A stretch of DNA of 64,000 nucleotides, from NCBI RefSeq assembly GCF_027622945.1, contig NZ_JAPZVQ010000023.1, forward strand, positions 1 to 64,000, written 5' to 3'. Position numbers and translations under genes: made by a program. Each line of letters begins with the position of its first letter. Position 1 is the stretch's first letter. Under the pieces are notes generated by a model. The model did no database searches, had not been told where the DNA came from, and saw nothing but the letters and a program-made list of their open reading frames with translations. Below, piece by piece: positions 60,417-64,000 of this stretch. Source of the stretch: Glycomyces lechevalierae (GTDB taxonomy: Bacteria; Actinomycetota; Actinomycetes; Mycobacteriales; Micromonosporaceae).

Positions 60417-62165
60417 ATGGCTGCGACCGAGACGCCGCCCACCGATCCCGCGGAGGTCCCGCCCCCGCCCGCGCCGCCGGTCGAGGCGGAGGAGCGGCAG
60501 GCCACGCACCCGGTCGACCAGCCCGTGTTCTGGATCAGCGCCGTCGTGATCCTCGCCGTCATCGTCGTCGGCGCGGTCTTCCCCGACCAGTTCGAGACCG
60601 GCTCCACCGCCGCCCTCAACTGGGTGATCGTGAACTTTGCGTGGCTGTTCATCATCGCAGGGAACATCTTCGTGGTCCTCGCGATCTACATCGCCGTGAG
60701 CCGCTACGGCAACATCAAGCTCGCCGCGAACCCCGACGAGGAGCCCGAGTTCGGGACGCTCCCGTGGATCTCCATGATGTTCGCCGCCGGCATGGGCATC
60801 GGCCTCATGTTCTACGGCGTGGCCGAGCCGCTCGCGCACTTCTTCGACGCGCCCCCGCCGCTCGAGCTCGACCCCGCCTCCCCCTACTTCAACGACCAGC
60901 TCACCGAGGGCGCGCTCGTCTACTCGTTCTTCCACTGGGGACTCCACCCGTGGGCGATCTACGCCGTCGCCGGCCTCGCCCTCGGCTACTCGACGTTCCG
61001 CAAGCAGCGCGGCAACAACATGAGCGACGCGTTCGCGCCGCTCACCGCCGGGAAGGCCTGGGGGCCGCTCACCGGCAAGGCCATCGACCTGCTCGCCGTG
61101 TTCGCCACGGTCTTCGGCACGGCCGCGAGCCTCGGCCTCGGCGCGCTCCAGGTCGCCGTCGGCCTCGACATCGTCGTGGGCGTGCCCGGCTCGAAGCAGC
61201 TGGAGCTCATCGTCATCATCGCGCTGACGGCCGCGTTCGTCGCCTCGGCGTTCTCGGGCGTGCACCGCGGCGTCAAATGGCTGTCGACGACGAACGTGGT
61301 CCTCGCCCTGTTCCTCGTCGTGTTCGTGTTCTTCGCCGGGCCGACCCTGTTCATCCTCGACGCCTGGCCCAGCGCCGTCGGCGGCTACCTCACCGACCTC
61401 GTCGGCATCTCCAGCGCCACCGGCGCGTTCGGCGGCTCCGACTGGATGGGCACCTGGACGATCTTCTACTGGGCGTGGTGGCTCTCGTGGGCGCCCTTCG
61501 TCGGCACCTTCATCGCCCGCATCTCGCGCGGGCGCACCATCCGCCAGTTCATCGTCGGCGTCCTCCTCATCCCCTCGGCCGCTTCGACACTGTGGTTCGC
61601 GATCCTCGGCGGCACCGCCCTGTGGCAGCAGAACCACGGCCAGGACTTCAGCGGCGCCGTCGCCCTCGGCGAGGAGTACACGCTGTTCGCGGTCCTCGAG
61701 TCGCTGCCGCTCTACAGCCTCCTCTCCGGACTCTCCATGGTCCTCGTCGCGATCTACTTCGTGACCGGCGCCGACTCGGCCTCGCTCGTCCTCGGGTCCC
61801 TCTCCAGCCACGGCTCGCTCGCGCCCAAGAAGCCCCTCGTCGTGTTCTGGGGCGCGACGATCGGCGCCGTCGCCGCGGTCCTCCTGCTCACCGGCGGCCT
61901 GCAGGGGCTCAAGAACGCGACGATCATCGTGGCCCTGCCGTTCGTCGTCGTCATGCTCCTGCTGTGCGTCTCGCTCATGAAGGAGCTCACCCGCGACCCC
62001 GCCGCGCATCCGCTCCGCTACCAGTTGCGGCACAAGGGCTTCCGCGACGCCATCCGCAAACTCGTGGGCGAGGAGGTCTCCCGCACCGCCGAACGCAACC
62101 GGTGGGGCCGCAGCCGCCTGCGCTTCGGCGTCGGGAACGGCAAGCGGACCAGCACGGACGAGTGA
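60417..62165 (+). CDS. BCCT-family betaine/choline/carnitine transporter
   Basis: 582 residues, 12 membrane segments. BCCT hallmarks: MMFAAGMGIGLMFYGVAEPL, VYSFFHWGLHPWAIYA and the Trp-rich FYWAWWLSWAPFVGTFIARI. A Pro/Glu-rich N-terminal tail (1-34) and a basic C-terminal tail (RNRWGRSRLRFGVGNGKR) suit osmosensing. Takes up quaternary ammonium osmolytes with Na+ or H+. ATG 60417 has CGGAG upstream. Confidence 0.96.
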   Translation: MAATETPPTDPAEVPPPPAPPVEAEERQATHPVDQPVFWISAVVILAVIVVGAVFPDQFETGSTAALNWVIVNFAWLFIIAGNIFVVLAIYIAVSRYGNIKLAANPDEEPEFGTLPWISMMFAAGMGIGLMFYGVAEPLAHFFDAPPPLELDPASPYFNDQLTEGALVYSFFHWGLHPWAIYAVAGLALGYSTFRKQRGNNMSDAFAPLTAGKAWGPLTGKAIDLLAVFATVFGTAASLGLGALQVAVGLDIVVGVPGSKQLELIVIIALTAAFVASAFSGVHRGVKWLSTTNVVLALFLVVFVFFAGPTLFILDAWPSAVGGYLTDLVGISSATGAFGGSDWMGTWTIFYWAWWLSWAPFVGTFIARISRGRTIRQFIVGVLLIPSAASTLWFAILGGTALWQQNHGQDFSGAVALGEEYTLFAVLESLPLYSLLSGLSMVLVAIYFVTGADSASLVLGSLSSHGSLAPKKPLVVFWGATIGAVAAVLLLTGGLQGLKNATIIVALPFVVVMLLLCVSLMKELTRDPAAHPLRYQLRHKGFRDAIRKLVGEEVSRTAERNRWGRSRLRFGVGNGKRTSTDE

Positions 62166-62218
62166 GGCCGCGCGCCGCTGCTATTTTATGGGATGACCGT
62201 GCGGCGGAAGGAAACCTC

Positions 62219-63181
62219 ATGAAGGCGATCGTGGTCGAGCAGACCGGCGGGCCCGGCGTGATGCGCGTGCTCGAAGGCGACGACCCGGGCCCCCGCCCGG
62301 GCCAGATCGCCGTCAAGGTCGCCGCCGCCGGCGTCAACTTCATCGACGTCTACCACCGCACCGGCGCCTACGGCCTGCCCGTGCCGTTCACCCCCGGCCT
62401 CGAAGGCGGCGGGTACGTCGCCGCGATCGGCGCCGGCGTCACCGGCTTCGCCGTCGGCGACGAGGTCGCATGGAAGAGCGTCCCCGGCTCCTACGCCGAC
62501 CTCGTCATCGGCGACGCGGACGAGTTCGTGCCCGTCCCCGAGAAGGTCGCCGTCGAGACCGCCGCCGCCGTCATGCTCCAGGGCCTCACCGCCCACTACC
62601 TGTGCAACACGGTCTATCCCGTCCAGGAGGGCGACACCGTCATCGTCCACGCCGCCGCCGGCGGCATGGGCCTCCTCCTCACCCAGATGGTGAAATCCAA
62701 GGGCGGCAAGGTCATCGGCACTGTCTCCACGGACGCGAAGGCCGAACTCGCCCGCCAGAACGGCGCCGACCACGTCATGCGCTACGAGGGCTTCGGCGCG
62801 AAGGCCCGCGAACTCACCGGCGGCGAAGGCGTCGCCGCGGTCTTCGACGGCGTCGGCAAGACCACCTTCAGCGAAGGCCTCGGCGCCCTGCGCCGCCGCG
62901 GCGTCATGGCCCTCTTCGGCCAGTCGAGCGGCCCCGTCCCGCCCGTCGACCCGCAGCTCCTCCACAAGGGAGGCTCGCTCATCCTCACCCGCCCCACCCT
63001 CGGCGACTTCACCGCGACCCGCGAGGAGTACCTGTGGCGCGCGGGCGAGGTCTTCCAGATGATCGAGGACGACGACCTCCTCGTGCGCGTCGGCGAGACC
63101 TTCCGCCTCGAAGAGGCTCCCGAAGCCCACCAGGCCCTCGAAGCCCGCAAGACCACCGGGAAGCTCCTGCTCATCCCCTGA
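62219..63181 (+). CDS. NADPH:quinone oxidoreductase (zeta-crystallin type MDR)
   Basis: 320 residues. MKAIVVEQTGGPGVMRVLEG start, GVNFIDVYHRTGAYGLP, coenzyme motif VHAAAGGMGLLLTQMVKSKG (AAxxGxG) and FDGVGKTTF. No catalytic Zn ligands, as expected for QOR. One-electron reduction of quinones with NADPH. GGAAGGAAACC precedes the ATG. Confidence 0.95.
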   Translation: MKAIVVEQTGGPGVMRVLEGDDPGPRPGQIAVKVAAAGVNFIDVYHRTGAYGLPVPFTPGLEGGGYVAAIGAGVTGFAVGDEVAWKSVPGSYADLVIGDADEFVPVPEKVAVETAAAVMLQGLTAHYLCNTVYPVQEGDTVIVHAAAGGMGLLLTQMVKSKGGKVIGTVSTDAKAELARQNGADHVMRYEGFGAKARELTGGEGVAAVFDGVGKTTFSEGLGALRRRGVMALFGQSSGPVPPVDPQLLHKGGSLILTRPTLGDFTATREEYLWRAGEVFQMIEDDDLLVRVGETFRLEEAPEAHQALEARKTTGKLLLIP

Positions 63182-63233
63182 CGGCCGTACCCCCCGGGGG
63201 TAACCGTCGACGGCGCGGCTACCATCGGCGACC

Positions 63234-63716
63234 ATGGATGCGACACCGCCTCAGATCCGGCGCGCGACCGGAGCCGACACCGACCGCGTCAACACGCTCA
63301 TCCACGCCTCCAGCGCCTACCACGGCGAATACGCGCCGATCCTCGACGGATACCGGCTTGGCCCCGACTACCTCGAACGGCACCCCACCTACCTCGCCGT
63401 CGACGAGCACGACACCCTCATGGGCTTCTACTCGCTCCTCGTCGACCCCGCCACCCTCGCAGAGCACGGCTTCGCACTCCCCGAACTCAACCTGCTCTTC
63501 GTCGACGACCGCTTGCAGGGCAAAGGCATCGGCCGCCGACTGATCGGCCACATGCTCGACCTCGCCAGATCCGAAGGCATCACGGAGATCCGCGTCGTGT
63601 CCAATCCCCCGGCCGAACCGTTCTACCGCAGCGTCGGCGCCGAGAAGACCGGCACGGTCCCGCCGACGCCCCCGCGCGTCACCTGGGAGCGGCCGGAACT
63701 GCGGTTCCGGCTGTAG
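63234..63716 (+). CDS. GNAT N-acetyltransferase
   Basis: 160 residues. Begins MDATPPQIRRATGADTDRVN, acetyl-CoA loop VDDRLQGKGIGRRLIGHMLD and SNPPAEPFYRSVGAEKTG. Substrate unknown. TACCAT lies 8 nt before the ATG with no SD, so it may be leaderless. The 3' end overlaps the convergent AraC-type gene by 38 bp. Confidence 0.9.
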   Translation: MDATPPQIRRATGADTDRVNTLIHASSAYHGEYAPILDGYRLGPDYLERHPTYLAVDEHDTLMGFYSLLVDPATLAEHGFALPELNLLFVDDRLQGKGIGRRLIGHMLDLARSEGITEIRVVSNPPAEPFYRSVGAEKTGTVPPTPPRVTWERPELRFRL

Positions 63717-64000
63717 CCTCCCGCTCCCGGAAGGTCCGCCGGTACACCGACGGCGACACGCCCAGGACCGCCCGCAGATGCTGGCGCAGCGAGACACCCG
63801 TCCCGAGCCCGGCGTGCCGCGCGATCTGATCCACGGTGAGCTCGCTCGACTCGAGCAGCCGCCGGGCGTGGTCGACGCGCTGGCGGGTGAGCCACTGCGC
63901 CGGGCTCTGCCCGGTCTCCTCGCGGAACCGGCGGGTGAAGGAGCGGCGGCTCATCCGGGCCCGGGCCGCGAGCTCGTCGATCGACAGTGGACGGTCGAGG
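63679..64000 (-). CDS. AraC-family regulator, C-terminal DNA-binding domain (5' part beyond window)
   Basis: The last ~107 residues are visible. Two HTHs: SIDELAARARMSRRSFTRRF and LTVDQIARHAGLGTGVSLRQ, with the linker ETGQSPAQWLTRQRVDHARRLLESSE. The wording fits GlxA/FtrA-type AraC proteins that carry an N-terminal DJ-1-like domain, but that part is outside the window. Its end overlaps the GNAT gene. Confidence 0.88.
   Translation of the reverse strand, partial: LDRPLSIDELAARARMSRRSFTRRFREETGQSPAQWLTRQRVDHARRLLESSELTVDQIARHAGLGTGVSLRQHLRAVLGVSPSVYRRTFREREATAGTAVPAAPR

Noticed and set aside
60369-62033. 554-codon minus-strand frame opposite the BCCT gene
   Set aside because: Composition is Glu/Arg/Asp-biased shadow; the BCCT gene is unambiguous.

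Overview
This is high-GC DNA with actinomycete-type gene content: a DUF3052-aceE neighbourhood, a fasR-fabD-fabH-acpP-fabF fatty-acid cluster, a hisI-trp-lgt run, many GTG starts, DUF3040/DUF4191 proteins, an ECF41 sigma factor and DyP/PepSY proteins. I read it as Actinomycetota. The genus cannot be fixed from sequence alone; a Glycomyces-like organism is only a guess.

Layout. 1-3.6 kb: a FAD hydroxylase with a palindromic operator, an orphan iron box between two hairpins, an aeRF1/VLRF1-like protein and a DsbA-family protein. 3.7-8.6 kb: an accessory island beside tRNA-Val(UAC). It holds an ECF41 sigma factor with a FAD oxidoreductase behind an ECF41-type promoter, direct repeats, a relic of a membrane-protein gene, the intact membrane-protein gene, and fragments of an HTH protein and a CPBP protease. 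8.6-12.1 kb: ArsR-luciferase-like monooxygenase pair, FAD/Rieske oxidoreductase, GyrI-like protein. 12.2-19.2 kb: a sugar operon (lipoprotein, two permeases, GH35 beta-galactosidase, ROK regulator) with a 22-G tract at the GH35/ROK junction. 19.5-24.7 kb: orphan family-5 solute-binding lipoprotein, tRNA-Arg fragment, cation diffusion facilitator, Trp-rich lipoprotein, AhpE-like peroxiredoxin, DUF3052. 25-33 kb: aceE, thioredoxin, fatty-acid cluster. 33.4-39.4 kb: tandem DUF418 paralogues with near-identical 3' ends, a small membrane protein and a PepSY-DyP fusion. 39.4-49.5 kb: purC, lipA, DUF4191, DUF3040, dinB, a phosphodiesterase, a Pro-rich membrane protein, a two-component pair, a methyltransferase. 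49.6-53.4 kb: WecG-type transferase, GDP-mannose 3,5-epimerase-like enzyme, ATPase-less DUF234-like protein and an acetyltransferase, flanked by two inverted copies of an unfamiliar ~176-bp repeat. 53.4-64 kb: monooxygenase, lgt, trpA/B/C, Trp-associated membrane protein, hisI, RibD-C reductase, BCCT transporter, quinone oxidoreductase, GNAT, partial AraC regulator.

Functional links. The fatty-acid operon probably answers to the adjacent PucR-type regulator through a TTGTAG/CTACAA palindrome. The sugar operon carries its own ROK regulator. The ECF41 sigma factor probably drives the neighbouring oxidoreductase. At least eight genes look leaderless, with TAGNNT placed 6-7 nt before the start codon. 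Intergenic regions are rich in long perfect-stem terminators. The strongest candidates for something undescribed are the inverted two-box repeat pair around the epimerase/transferase block, the poly-G junction that could fuse a glycosidase to its regulator, the PepSY-DyP fusion, and the orphan iron box.
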